Source: a virus
Direction: 5' to 3' (one strand)
Virus record (IMG/VR): IMGVR_UViG_3300003691_000054
Location: 1-23,374 of that record
DNA length: 23,374 bases
Made by a program: the position numbers and the translations under genes. The notes below the pieces were generated by a model, which did no database searches, was not told the origin of the DNA, and saw only the letters and a list, made by a program, of their open reading frames with translations. Below are positions 15,930 through 21,504 of this stretch, in pieces. The stretch's first letter is position 1. Every line of letters begins with the position of its first letter.

Positions 15930-16142
15930 CTACTTTTGTGTAACTGGAAATTCCCAGTCACCCAATACGATATATTTAACTATTGACTCTACTAGCGCCA
16001 TAAGAACAGCGGTTGTCATAATAAAGCCAACACCGATAAACCAACCTATTACACCTATTTGATAGGTCGGGATAACTATGATTGCCGTCATAAGCACAGC
16101 AAACACGACAAAGTAAATAACTTCTCCAATCCTCTTTAACAT
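15930..16142 (-). CDS. Small membrane protein with two transmembrane helices
   Basis: 70 residues. Hydrophobic helices at about 8-26 (VIYFVVFAVLMTAIIVIP) and 30-52 (GVIGWFIGVGFIMTTAVLMA), with a short charged N-terminus and a C-terminal tail ending EFPVTQK. The final PVTQK is shared with the next gene upstream, the similarity continuing through the TAG and ribosome-binding site. Possible roles are exclusion of other phages or a holin-like function, but it is not beside an endolysin, so neither is supported. Confidence 0.65.
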   Translation of the reverse strand: MLKRIGEVIYFVVFAVLMTAIIVIPTYQIGVIGWFIGVGFIMTTAVLMALVESIVKYIVLGDWEFPVTQK

Positions 16143-16157
16143 TTGCTCTTTCTCCGT

Positions 16158-16400
16158 CTACTTTTGTGTAACTGGTATTGATACTGGTTTAGATGATTCG
16201 ATAGAGTAAACAGGATCAAAATCAGTTTGCATTTTAAATTCGTGAATAACTCCATCGTCATCTTCAACATAAACCTCAAACCTAATATCTCCGCTTTCAT
16301 CAATTTGGTGATATTCATCAGCGAAGTTTTGCGCTGCTTCGTCCAAATCACCACCCTGAACATCTTGTAAATCATCGATGTAAAATCCTGCTCTAGCCAT
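16158..16400 (-). CDS. Hypothetical highly acidic small protein
   Basis: 80 residues with about 20 Asp/Glu against about 5 Lys/Arg, for example DDLQDVQGGDLDEAAQNFAD and VYVEDDDGVIHEF. Such charge is seen in phage DNA-mimic proteins (anti-restriction, anti-CRISPR), but composition alone does not prove this. It ends SIPVTQK and a TAG embedded in the linker. A different-frame ORF at 16136-16375 overlaps it and is a shadow. It starts after the GTAGACGGAGAAATAACG linker. Confidence 0.65.
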   Translation of the reverse strand: MARAGFYIDDLQDVQGGDLDEAAQNFADEYHQIDESGDIRFEVYVEDDDGVIHEFKMQTDFDPVYSIESSKPVSIPVTQK

Positions 16401-16414
16401 CGTTATTTCTCCGT

Positions 16415-16588
16415 CTACTTATTCGTAATAAATTTTAAGTCTTGCGTTCTAACACAAGCGTAACCACGTTTTAATAAAAACCAAACGCATACTCTAGCCA
16501 TCCATTCATATTTAACCGTAAAAGAATAAACATCTTTATAGTCGTCTGGTGTCCACGCTTGCGGTGCGACTTCATAACCTTTTTTCAT
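16415..16588 (-). CDS. Hypothetical 57-residue protein
   Basis: Read by hand: MKKGYEVAPQAWTPDDYKDV onward, ending LKFITNK and TAG at 16415-16417. It fills exactly the space between two linkers, with GTAGGCTGAT before its ATG and its TAG inside GTAGACGGAG, so it is a real member of the gene run. Aromatic-rich centre (VKYEWMARVCVWFLLKRGY). No family recognised. Confidence 0.65.
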   Translation of the reverse strand: MKKGYEVAPQAWTPDDYKDVYSFTVKYEWMARVCVWFLLKRGYACVRTQDLKFITNK

Positions 16589-16594
16589 ATCAGC

Positions 16595-16963
16595 CTACTT
16601 TAAAAGACTAAATACTTTAGACATATCATCCTCAACAGTAAAATCTACTGAGACTAACTGTCCTAATTCCTTTTTACTGTAATGGACGCTCTCTGTATAC
16701 TGACCTTCTTTTTCTGAAAAACTCATTACGCCACATTGAAAAGATGATGTTGATACACGCCCTTTGCTATCTATATCCCAACTTTCATCGGCATATACAG
16801 AGCCATTATCAAAAACAAAGGTGGGGCATAAGCTATATCTATCATGTAAACTATTATCATCTTCACTATGGTAAAGCTCGTCAAACTTAATAAATTGCTC
16901 TGGCGTTAGGCTTGCTTCGTCCCATTCTCTATGAGAAACCTTGTGTTCAATCTTTACGCTCAT
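16595..16963 (-). CDS. Hypothetical protein, first gene of the small-gene operon
   Basis: 122 residues, acidic, mainly beta-like in the centre (CPTFVFDNGSVYADESWDID, RVSTSSFQCGVM). It starts at ATG 16963 with AAGGAA about 7 bases upstream, and lacks the shared linker because it follows the promoter at 17058-17086 by a leader of about 88 bases. Its TAG stop is embedded in the linker of the 57-residue gene. No family recognised. Confidence 0.65.
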   Translation of the reverse strand: MSVKIEHKVSHREWDEASLTPEQFIKFDELYHSEDDNSLHDRYSLCPTFVFDNGSVYADESWDIDSKGRVSTSSFQCGVMSFSEKEGQYTESVHYSKKELGQLVSVDFTVEDDMSKVFSLLK

Positions 16964-17057
16964 TTTAATTTCCTTTTTCTATAAAAGTTTACTGAATACA
17001 AACAGCAAGTTACATTAAAACTAACTCTATAAACCCACTGTTCGCTTGTTATATTTA

Positions 17058-17086
17058 ATACTAGACCTTAATATAATTAAAGTCAA
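17058..17086 (-). promoter_or_regulatory. Sigma-70 promoter of the small-gene/resolvase/NinG operon
   Basis: Reading leftward, TTGACT (17086-17081), a 17-base spacer and TAGTAT (17063-17058) make a near-consensus promoter. Transcription would start near 17051, giving a leader of about 88 bases before the ATG at 16963. It lies between that gene and the ninB stop at 17100. Confidence 0.75.
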
Positions 17087-17099
17087 CGCTTATTTTAAA

Positions 17100-17519
17100 T
17101 TAATTATCTTGCTTGTCTTGTAGTTGTTTATATTCGCAATCATCAGGTATTGTTAGCGTGTAACCTTCTCTCATGCACCATGCTTGTATTTGATTTAGAT
17201 AATGATGCATTTCACCTGTATCTAAGTTAGTTGTAGTTTTAACTATTGCAGGCTCACCTAGTGGCATATCAATAGTTTTTTCTGGACAATACCATTTTTT
17301 AAAAAACTCAGCCCATATCTCGCCACTGAATTTAACACCATTAACGTGAGCTTGCTTTGCTAGTTCAGCCATCCATTTCCAGTATAGGGAGTTTTGATCG
17401 TTACTTCTCTTCTCTCGCCATAAAACGATAGTGACTCGATAAGCCTTAGTTAAATCTAACTTCCACAACTCCTGTATAAACATTCCTATAGAATTAACGG
17501 TTAACTTAAAGTTTTTCAT
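17100..17519 (-). CDS. ninB: NinB-family recombination mediator
   Basis: The 139-residue protein (lambda NinB/Orf 146) has the family core YRVTIVLWREKRSNDQNSLY at about 27-46 with the conserved R-S-x-D-Q-N and the following W. A helical region follows (AELAKQAHVNG), then WAEFFKKW and a C-terminal QIQAWCMREGYTL, as in other members. Lambda Orf binds single-stranded DNA and SSB and replaces RecFOR in loading recombinase. It lies alone between a structured gap upstream and the next operon's promoter downstream. No clear ribosome-binding site precedes ATG 17519, only a weak GAAATAAGG-like stretch. A leftward -35-like TTGAAC at 17574-17569 lies beyond the palindrome at 17544-17559, so expression may be repressed through that site. 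Confidence 0.85.
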   Translation of the reverse strand: MKNFKLTVNSIGMFIQELWKLDLTKAYRVTIVLWREKRSNDQNSLYWKWMAELAKQAHVNGVKFSGEIWAEFFKKWYCPEKTIDMPLGEPAIVKTTTNLDTGEMHHYLNQIQAWCMREGYTLTIPDDCEYKQLQDKQDN

Positions 17520-17543
17520 TTCATGCCTTATTTCAATTTAATT

Positions 17544-17560
17544 TAGTAACGTGTTACTAT
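17544..17560. promoter_or_regulatory. Palindromic operator overlapping possible promoters upstream of ninB
   Basis: TAGTAAC (17544-17550), two bases, and GTTACTA (17553-17559) form a perfect inverted repeat of the size bound by small dimeric repressors. On the + strand the sequence TG at 17552-17553, then TACTAT at 17555-17560, is an extended -10 with TTCAAT 17 bases upstream. On the - strand the repeat covers the -10 region belonging to TTGAAC at 17574-17569. Either promoter would be blocked by a protein bound here. Confidence 0.5.
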
Positions 17561-17616
17561 TACAATACGTTCAATTTTTAACCAAACACAATGATAATTA
17601 ATTATGTTGATAGTAA

Positions 17617-17717
17617 AGGCGAAACCAAGACCCTCTTGGCTACCGCCTATTTGCCCAATGCCTCCAGTAGATATTTAACTACTGACGATGGATTGTAATA
17701 CGCCTCTTGAGTGAGGC
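17617..17717. other. Cluster of three hairpins between ninB and the small membrane genes
   Basis: Hairpin 1 has AGGCG (17617-17621) paired with CGCCT (17644-17648) and, inside it, CCAAGA (17625-17630) paired with TCTTGG (17634-17639). Hairpin 2 has CAGTAG (17665-17670) and CTACTG (17679-17684). Hairpin 3 has GCCTC (17702-17706) and GAGGC (17713-17717), directly after the leftward stop at 17718. No U-tract follows any of them leftward, so a standard terminator is unlikely. The + strand also holds a 35-codon frame, 17591-17698 (MIINYVDSKGETKTLLATAY at its start), without a ribosome-binding site. A structured leader, an attenuator or this peptide are all possible. Confidence 0.4.
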
Positions 17718-17888
17718 TTAGGCCGTTGCTATCCAAATAGATAAAGATATAACTAAGCAAGTTAACAATCCGTTATAAAACTTATAACCCTTGATTTCAT
17801 CATAATGCATCTCATCAGCTATATTCAGCTCTACTTGCTTCTCGTATAACTGAGATTCTAATACAGCTATCTTCTCTAAATCACTCAC
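17718..17888 (-). CDS. Small tail-anchored membrane protein (56 residues, GTG start)
   Basis: Read by hand from GTG 17888, which overlaps the previous gene's TGA as GTGA and has AGGAG about 7 bases upstream. The start is (M)SDLEKIAVLESQLYEKQVE, a predicted coiled helix; residues about 38-56 (FYNGLLTCLVISLSIWIATA) form one hydrophobic helix at the very C-terminus. It therefore sits in the inner membrane with its helical domain in the cytoplasm, or the reverse. Coupled to the 17885 gene. No family recognised; a lysis role cannot be excluded. Confidence 0.65.
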   Translation of the reverse strand: MSDLEKIAVLESQLYEKQVELNIADEMHYDEIKGYKFYNGLLTCLVISLSIWIATA

Positions 17889-17986
17889 GCTATCACTCCT
17901 ATAAAAACAGTCACAATAATTGACGCAATCAAATACCGGGTAAACTCAATTCGCCTTTGCCTTGCTATATCATCATGCCTTTTCAT
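17885..17986 (-). CDS. Tiny membrane protein (33 residues)
   Basis: Read by hand from ATG 17986, with AAGGAG 8 bases upstream: MKRHDDIARQRRIEF, then the hydrophobic TRYLIASIIVTVFIGVIA and TGA. The basic N-terminus and C-terminal helix predict an N-in membrane anchor. It overlaps the end of ninH by 14 bases and the next gene by 4, so the three are translated together. Strong ribosome-binding site and tight packing support a real gene despite its size. No family recognised. Confidence 0.65.
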   Translation of the reverse strand: MKRHDDIARQRRIEFTRYLIASIIVTVFIGVIA

Positions 17987-18191
17987 TTTTATTCTCCTTG
18001 GTTCGCGGGCCTACAAAAAATCTAAACTTACCATCAACTTTAATGATCATATGGCTTTCGTTACTAGTATCGTTTTCATACTTAGTTACTGTCGCCCTGT
18101 ATATACCCAAAACCTTAGCTAGATTACATTTGTTATATTTAATGGTAGGCATCGAGAGTAATTGAGGTATCGAGTATATTTCTACTAACAT
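17973..18191 (-). CDS. ninH: NinH-like DNA-binding protein
   Basis: The 72-residue protein (lambda NinH 68) shares the pattern IPQLL, then a helix-turn-helix CNLAKVLGIYRATVTKY at about 22-38, an END turn, HMIIKVDGKFRFFVG and a charged tail. Lambda NinH is related to the Fis-like helix-turn-helix group; its role is unclear. AAGGG about 7 bases upstream marks the start. It overlaps the winged-helix gene by 7 bases and the tiny membrane gene by 14. Confidence 0.7.
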   Translation of the reverse strand: MLVEIYSIPQLLSMPTIKYNKCNLAKVLGIYRATVTKYENDTSNESHMIIKVDGKFRFFVGPRTKENKNEKA

Positions 18192-18478
18192 GATAAGCCC
18201 TTACGCGTAAATACCTTAACCCCTGCTAACAAGCCTTTACCTCTGCGGCAATTAATATCACCACTTTCGACTAAAGCTTTAGCTATCCTGGACACATAAG
18301 TCCTATTCAAGCCACTAGCAACAATCAAATTCTGATAAGTAATTGAATCACGCGACTCTATTACGCCTTTAACTATCCTCAAGTGCTTAGCTGTTATAAA
18401 CCGGTCAGTGCTTTGCTTTGGCTTTTCTGACTCTTGTTCTTCTTTGTACATAGCTAATATTGATTTACCTGTAATCAT
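18185..18478 (-). CDS. Winged helix-turn-helix DNA-binding protein
   Basis: 97 residues. After a charged N-terminal 22 residues, the sequence LRIVKGVIESRDSITYQNLI and ASGLNRTYVSRIAKALVESG gives the three helices of a winged helix, with a wing at INCRRGKGLLAG. Such small phage proteins regulate transcription or assist replication; its target is unknown. The start is one base after the methyltransferase stop, with GGAGAAG upstream. Within the nin-type operon it could act together with ninH, which overlaps it. Confidence 0.7.
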   Translation of the reverse strand: MITGKSILAMYKEEQESEKPKQSTDRFITAKHLRIVKGVIESRDSITYQNLIVASGLNRTYVSRIAKALVESGDINCRRGKGLLAGVKVFTRKGLSC

Positions 18479-18479
18479 T

Positions 18480-19094
18480 TTATATCTTCTCCAAAACTAA
18501 AAAATAACTGTGAAAAATTCTTGCGTGTTTTTGTATTTTCTTTTTAGTTCCTTCTTGTTGCGGTATTGGCATGCGATGTTTAACCGGGAGAATAAATAAG
18601 TCTTTCAACCTAAATAAACCATTCGCCCATTCCACAACATTCATGTGTGTACAGTGCATTTTGTGATTGTGGATGATATCCTGACATTTAAAAACCATGA
18701 TTCCTTTTTTATCAAGTACCCGGTGAGCTTCAATCAATGTTTCCCGGTAATGCTTTTCTAATTCATCATAACGCCAGTAACCGCCAAACCGTTTAGCCAT
18801 AATCATGTTTCCGTTACCTTCCCGGGCTGCTCTAACGTATGTTAGGAATGGAGGGTCAAACACTAGGCTTTTAAGCTTACCACCCTCTAACGGCAAGGCA
18901 CTACTAGAGAACCCTAATACATCATGCCCGTGCTGCGGTGCTATATCAAACCGAAGTAGGGGTTTTGGTATGGAATCGTTATCGTAAAACTTACCGTTCC
19001 CATAAGATATGTCAGCGCCAAATCTTTTTATGCCACAAAGCTCCATAATTGATTTTAATATATCTATTTGGTCGTAATAAACTGATCTAATCAT
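18480..19094 (-). CDS. DNA methyltransferase-like protein
   Basis: I chose ATG 19094 because GAGGTG lies 5 bases upstream; the longer frame starts with GTG 19106 inside that ribosome-binding site. The 204-residue product has LVFDPPFLTY at about 77-86, the catalytic DPPF-type motif IV of amino-methyltransferases acting on DNA. Upstream RFDIAPQHGHDVL fits the acidic SAM-side loop, and downstream EAHRVLDKKGIMVFKCQDI resembles the strand after it. A standard FxGxG motif is not obvious, so cofactor binding may differ. Phages use such enzymes to protect DNA from host restriction or to mark it. Target base (N4-C or N6-A) cannot be told. It overlaps the 19087 gene by 8 bases. Confidence 0.75.
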   Translation of the reverse strand: MIRSVYYDQIDILKSIMELCGIKRFGADISYGNGKFYDNDSIPKPLLRFDIAPQHGHDVLGFSSSALPLEGGKLKSLVFDPPFLTYVRAAREGNGNMIMAKRFGGYWRYDELEKHYRETLIEAHRVLDKKGIMVFKCQDIIHNHKMHCTHMNVVEWANGLFRLKDLFILPVKHRMPIPQQEGTKKKIQKHARIFHSYFLVLEKI

Positions 19095-19290
19095 TATACA
19101 CCTCACTATCTATTGGCTCGAACATTGAGCAGTTTTTATACGGGTCAGGGTCGTCATCAACAGAGCAAGAGCCATCATTTTCAACAGAAAACCCGTACTC
19201 ACTGTTTTGAATATTCAATTTGTCATGATGTTTTTCATCGAACATATCGCATTTGTCGCAGTCATGACTTTGATTATAAATACAGCTCAT
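19087..19290 (-). CDS. Hypothetical Cys-rich acidic small protein
   Basis: 67 residues starting MSCIYNQSHDCDKCDMFDEK; five cysteines (3, 11, 14, about 42 and 54) and the acidic VDDDPDPYKNCSMFEP might bind a metal. It overlaps the gene before by 4 bases (ATGA) and the methyltransferase by 8. No family recognised. Confidence 0.6.
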   Translation of the reverse strand: MSCIYNQSHDCDKCDMFDEKHHDKLNIQNSEYGFSVENDGSCSVDDDPDPYKNCSMFEPIDSEVYND

Positions 19291-19721
19291 TCGAAAAACT
19301 CCTTTATCGTTAAGGTTTGACCATCAAAACTATTTGCAACTTCACCTCTCGAGGTGCACAGAGTATTTACAGATTTAAAATAACCGTCAATCTCTGGCTT
19401 GAATTGATCGCCAGCGGTTGAAATATCATCGAGCAACTTCCATAAAAACGCTATTTGATCATCTTTGTATGAAGCTCTCTTTTTTTCGTGGCTAATCAAG
19501 TCATTAACTCCAAATAAGTCGGGATATCTATCCATGTCTGTCGGGTCTGTTATTTTAGACCAGTACGGAACATCATCCGCAAAATAATGAACGCTACTAC
19601 TTATGAATTTATTGCTTTTTGATGCGTATATCCCTATTAGCTCACAACACTCGCTAACAGAATGAAATAAAACCATCTCTCTAGCAGGCGGTAATTCTTT
19701 CTTTGTTTTTATCCAGTTCAT
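19287..19721 (-). CDS. Hypothetical protein with DUF551-like N-terminus
   Basis: ATG 19721 is chosen over 19757 since GGAGG lies 6 bases upstream and it makes the ATGA overlap with the preceding gene; the product has 144 residues. The start MNWIKTKKELPPAREMVLFH followed by an aromatic YWSKI near residue 56 resembles DUF551 phage proteins (W-x-x-x-x-x-LP start, later W). The C-terminal half (residues 70-144) is helical and unlike that family. Function unknown. Confidence 0.6.
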   Translation of the reverse strand: MNWIKTKKELPPAREMVLFHSVSECCELIGIYASKSNKFISSSVHYFADDVPYWSKITDPTDMDRYPDLFGVNDLISHEKKRASYKDDQIAFLWKLLDDISTAGDQFKPEIDGYFKSVNTLCTSRGEVANSFDGQTLTIKEFFE

Positions 19722-19909
19722 TTCACACCTCCTTTTAAACTCGACCCCATAACGCAAGCTTTGTTAGTTATTGATCCCTTACTTCTATCTTTAAGCACAT
19801 GCATTAAATCATCTGCTGTTACTCCTTTACCGTCTACAGCTTTAATAACTTGCATCTCCCACGGTAAATAACCTTTCTGTTTACTGTTTTTCTTGGTTGC
19901 TAAGTTCAT
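19718..19909 (-). CDS. Hypothetical small helix-turn-helix-like protein
   Basis: ATG 19909 (AAGGTG upstream) gives 63 residues; the frame extends to 19924 but without a better site. LPWEMQVIKAVDGKGVTADD and LMHVLKDRSKGSITNKACVM resemble the three-helix DNA-binding folds of Myb/GcrA type (helix, conserved W, then an RS-x-x-S-x-x-x-K recognition helix). The ATGA overlap couples it to the next gene. Confidence 0.55.
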   Translation of the reverse strand: MNLATKKNSKQKGYLPWEMQVIKAVDGKGVTADDLMHVLKDRSKGSITNKACVMGSSLKGGVK

Positions 19910-19910
19910 C

Positions 19911-20096
19911 TTATTCACCTTCAACTTTAATTTGCTTGTTTAGTTGTTCTTGTATTTCATACAGGTTATTAAATACAACTTTCATTTTTTCAGAGTCCAT
20001 ACCGTATTCTTTATGGTTCATAACATCGTTTAATACAGCTAAACCGCTTCTAACTTTCGCTAAGTTACTAACTTTTATATAATCAGCCTCTTTCAT
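19911..20096 (-). CDS. Hypothetical small helical protein
   Basis: 61 residues, almost fully helical, with a probable coiled coil at the end (KVVFNNLYEIQEQLNKQIKV). The ribosome-binding sequence TTAAGGAGTAAATAAG before its ATG is nearly identical to that of the 20109 gene. Its TAA lies one base before the next ATG. No family recognised. Confidence 0.6.
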   Translation of the reverse strand: MKEADYIKVSNLAKVRSGLAVLNDVMNHKEYGMDSEKMKVVFNNLYEIQEQLNKQIKVEGE

Positions 20097-20108
20097 CTTA
20101 TTTACTCC

Positions 20109-20402
20109 TTAACTAAATATAATTTCACCGCTTTTTACCTTACTAATGATTTCATCTTTCAAAGGATGGTCATTAATAGGTACGGCTTTATTCTCCAGTT
20201 GATCAATAAAGCCTTTAGCTACTAACTCGCACTCGCCACCATTTTCATCATAAAACCGTAAATTGCCTGTTTTAGTTGCTCTAACGCTAAATTTATTCTT
20301 AGGTGTTTGCACAGATATAACGCTAGCAAGATTATCAATATGCGTTCTCGTTACTTCTATACTGCCAAAGTTAAATCCGAAATCTGTTATTTCACTTTTC
20401 AT
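20109..20402 (-). CDS. Conserved phage protein of unknown function
   Basis: 97 residues. The N-terminal half ITDFGFNFGSIEVTRTHID, then VISVQTPKNKFSVRATKTGN with LRFYDENGG, matches a beta-rich pattern I know from small early genes of many proteobacterial phages (ITDFGFxFG, then a strand pair ending RVY or RFY). No function is known. It starts with AAGGAG-TAA-ATAA before ATG, where the upstream gene's last codons (AAG GAG TAA) are themselves the ribosome-binding site. Confidence 0.65.
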   Translation of the reverse strand: MKSEITDFGFNFGSIEVTRTHIDNLASVISVQTPKNKFSVRATKTGNLRFYDENGGECELVAKGFIDQLENKAVPINDHPLKDEIISKVKSGEIIFS

Positions 20403-20406
20403 TTAT

Positions 20407-21018
20407 TTACTCCTTAATCCTATTCTTAATTATTTCAGCCATTCGTTTCTCAATATCAGTTTTACCTTGACCTCTATTAGTCACTTGCTTATCCATCTCG
20501 GTAACTACAGATTCAGCAGCTAATAACTTTTGATCACGAACCGGTAACTTACCTTTACGCTTTAACTCAAGTTTCAATTTAAACGTTTTATTAAATAACG
20601 CTCTTGCTTTCGTATCATCTAAAACCTTTTTACACTGATAACCAACATCAACTCTCGTGAAATACTCAACATCATCTAGAGCTGGTTTACGATTAATCAT
20701 CCTGTTAAAAGCTTCTGTAGTATCGAAATCTAAGCACAAACTTAAAAACTGAGGCAATGATGGCGGCCATGTTAATCTCTCGCTTATAGTGCGCTTTACG
20801 CCCCTCTGTAGATGATTATTCGTAATCGATGAAAGTTCCGCTATCCATATGCTCGATGGTTGCTCCCCTCTCTCCCTCATCCACTGCTCGCCCCAAATGT
20901 CCGTCATTTGCTCCCATATCCAATCCGCATTCATCGGACTGTCTATATTTGGCGTTGTTTCTTTCGACAACTCTTTCGTGTGCTGAAAGTTTTTGACTAG
21001 ATTTTTGAGATTGTCCAT
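20407..21018 (-). CDS. Lambda P-like replication protein (helicase loader)
   Basis: 203 residues (lambda P 233). WPPSLPQFLSLC at 84-95 is the hallmark of the phage P family, preceded by IWGEQWMRERGEQPSSIWIA and HLQRGVKRTISERL, which match the conserved first domain. The rest is basic and helical. Lambda P binds host DnaB and loads it at the origin with O. ATG 21018 has AGGGGA 7 bases upstream and so is well supported, although it starts 203 bases inside the preceding O-like gene in another frame. The conserved domain itself lies partly in the overlap. An origin would be expected near or within the O-like gene; I could not identify iterons there. Confidence 0.8.
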   Translation of the reverse strand: MDNLKNLVKNFQHTKELSKETTPNIDSPMNADWIWEQMTDIWGEQWMRERGEQPSSIWIAELSSITNNHLQRGVKRTISERLTWPPSLPQFLSLCLDFDTTEAFNRMINRKPALDDVEYFTRVDVGYQCKKVLDDTKARALFNKTFKLKLELKRKGKLPVRDQKLLAAESVVTEMDKQVTNRGQGKTDIEKRMAEIIKNRIKE

Positions 21019-21385
21019 TGTTATTCCCCTTTAACCAGTTTCTAACTGCTGCTTTCCAGCACTTCATTTTATTTTTACCAACCTTCCAACCGTTTGACTC
21101 GTAGAAGTCACAAAACTTAGCGGCCTCATTTTGATCGCTTACACCTTTAGATATCATATATAAATCAACTTCTGAAAATGCTGGAGGCTTAAATCTCGTT
21201 GACCTTTTAACCGCCTCTTTAACTGCTGCAATTTGAGTTTTAGGCTCTACATCAACGACACAAAACTTTCTTATCATCTTCTCTAATAGATAGCCTTTGC
21301 TTCTTTCATGCTTCTTACAATAAGCAACAAGCATATCATTAGCCTCTGGACTTACTTCACCGTTAAGTTTAAATGTTCTCTTCAT
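20816..21385 (-). CDS. O-like replication initiation protein with ribbon-helix-helix start
   Basis: The 189-residue protein is the first gene of the leftward operon; AAAGGAAA precedes ATG 21385. Residues 1-43 (KRTFKLNGEVSPEANDML, then YCKKHERSKGYLLEKMI) look like a ribbon-helix-helix DNA-binding domain. Residues 65-120 (FKPPAFSEVDLYMISKGV, then FYESNGWKVGKNKMKCWKAA and VRNWLKG) form the domain found in many phage replication proteins placed directly before P- or DnaC-type loaders. The last 67 residues are hydrophilic and overlap the P gene by 203 bases. Role as origin binder is inferred from order and domain. Its usual winged-helix O start is absent. Confidence 0.65.
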   Translation of the reverse strand: MKRTFKLNGEVSPEANDMLVAYCKKHERSKGYLLEKMIRKFCVVDVEPKTQIAAVKEAVKRSTRFKPPAFSEVDLYMISKGVSDQNEAAKFCDFYESNGWKVGKNKMKCWKAAVRNWLKGNNNGQSQKSSQKLSAHERVVERNNAKYRQSDECGLDMGANDGHLGRAVDEGERGATIEHMDSGTFIDYE

Positions 21386-21424
21386 GTATATGTTTCCTTT
21401 GTGATTAATAATTAATATTTTCTA

Positions 21425-21453
21425 ATCTTATTTAATATTTCTCTTGACGTCAA
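21425..21453 (-). promoter_or_regulatory. Leftward promoter of the replication operon
   Basis: Leftward TTGACG (21453-21448), a 17-base spacer, and TAAGAT (21430-21425) fit sigma-70 well. The start would be near 21418, with a leader of about 33 bases before the O-like gene. The -35 is part of the palindrome at 21443-21454. Confidence 0.75.
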
Positions 21454-21454
21454 G
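21443..21454. promoter_or_regulatory. Perfect 12-bp palindrome shared by divergent promoters
   Basis: CTTGACGTCAAG reads the same on both strands and supplies the -35 hexamer for both promoters. It may simply be two overlapping -35 elements, or also a binding site for a dimeric regulator. No second copy was noticed in the window. Confidence 0.6.
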
Positions 21455-21472
21455 TTTTATTTGAGCTAAATT
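21444..21472 (+). promoter_or_regulatory. Rightward promoter of the AP2-type gene, overlapping the leftward promoter
   Basis: Rightward TTGACG (21444-21449), a 17-base spacer, and TAAATT (21467-21472; 4 of 6 consensus) predict a start near 21479. GAGGA at about 21491-21496 then serves ATG 21505. It shares two bases of its -35 with the leftward promoter, so one polymerase would exclude the other. Confidence 0.6.
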
Positions 21473-21504
21473 TAATTTCATCAACAACGAATGAGGATTT
21501 TAAA

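Larger units (their letters stand above)
14544..16600 (-). repeat. Conserved stop/ribosome-binding-site/start linkers between ten genes
   Basis: On the - strand each start from 16588 to 14543 is preceded by AAGTAG or AGGTAG joined to a ribosome-binding sequence. Class A (GTAGGATTTGAATT then ATG, with small changes) precedes 15559, 14923 and 14705. Class B (GTAGACGGAGAAATAACG then ATG) precedes 16400 and 15128 exactly, and 16142 in a variant. Shorter forms, GTAGGCTGAT, GTAGGAAAGA, GTAGGCTTGT and GTAGAGGTACAAATTA, precede 16588, 15923, 15331 and 14543. In seven of ten junctions the TAG is the stop of the gene before; in two more it is in frame just behind a TAA. For the 15930 and 16158 genes the identity reaches back into the coding end (PVTQK). 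Confidence 0.8.

Noticed and set aside
16136-16375. 79-codon - strand frame overlapping the acidic gene
   Set aside because: Out of frame with the linker junctions on both sides and without a ribosome-binding site; the 16158-16400 frame fits both linkers.
17962-18165. + strand frame opposite ninH
   Set aside because: Complement of the ninH-like gene, no start signal.
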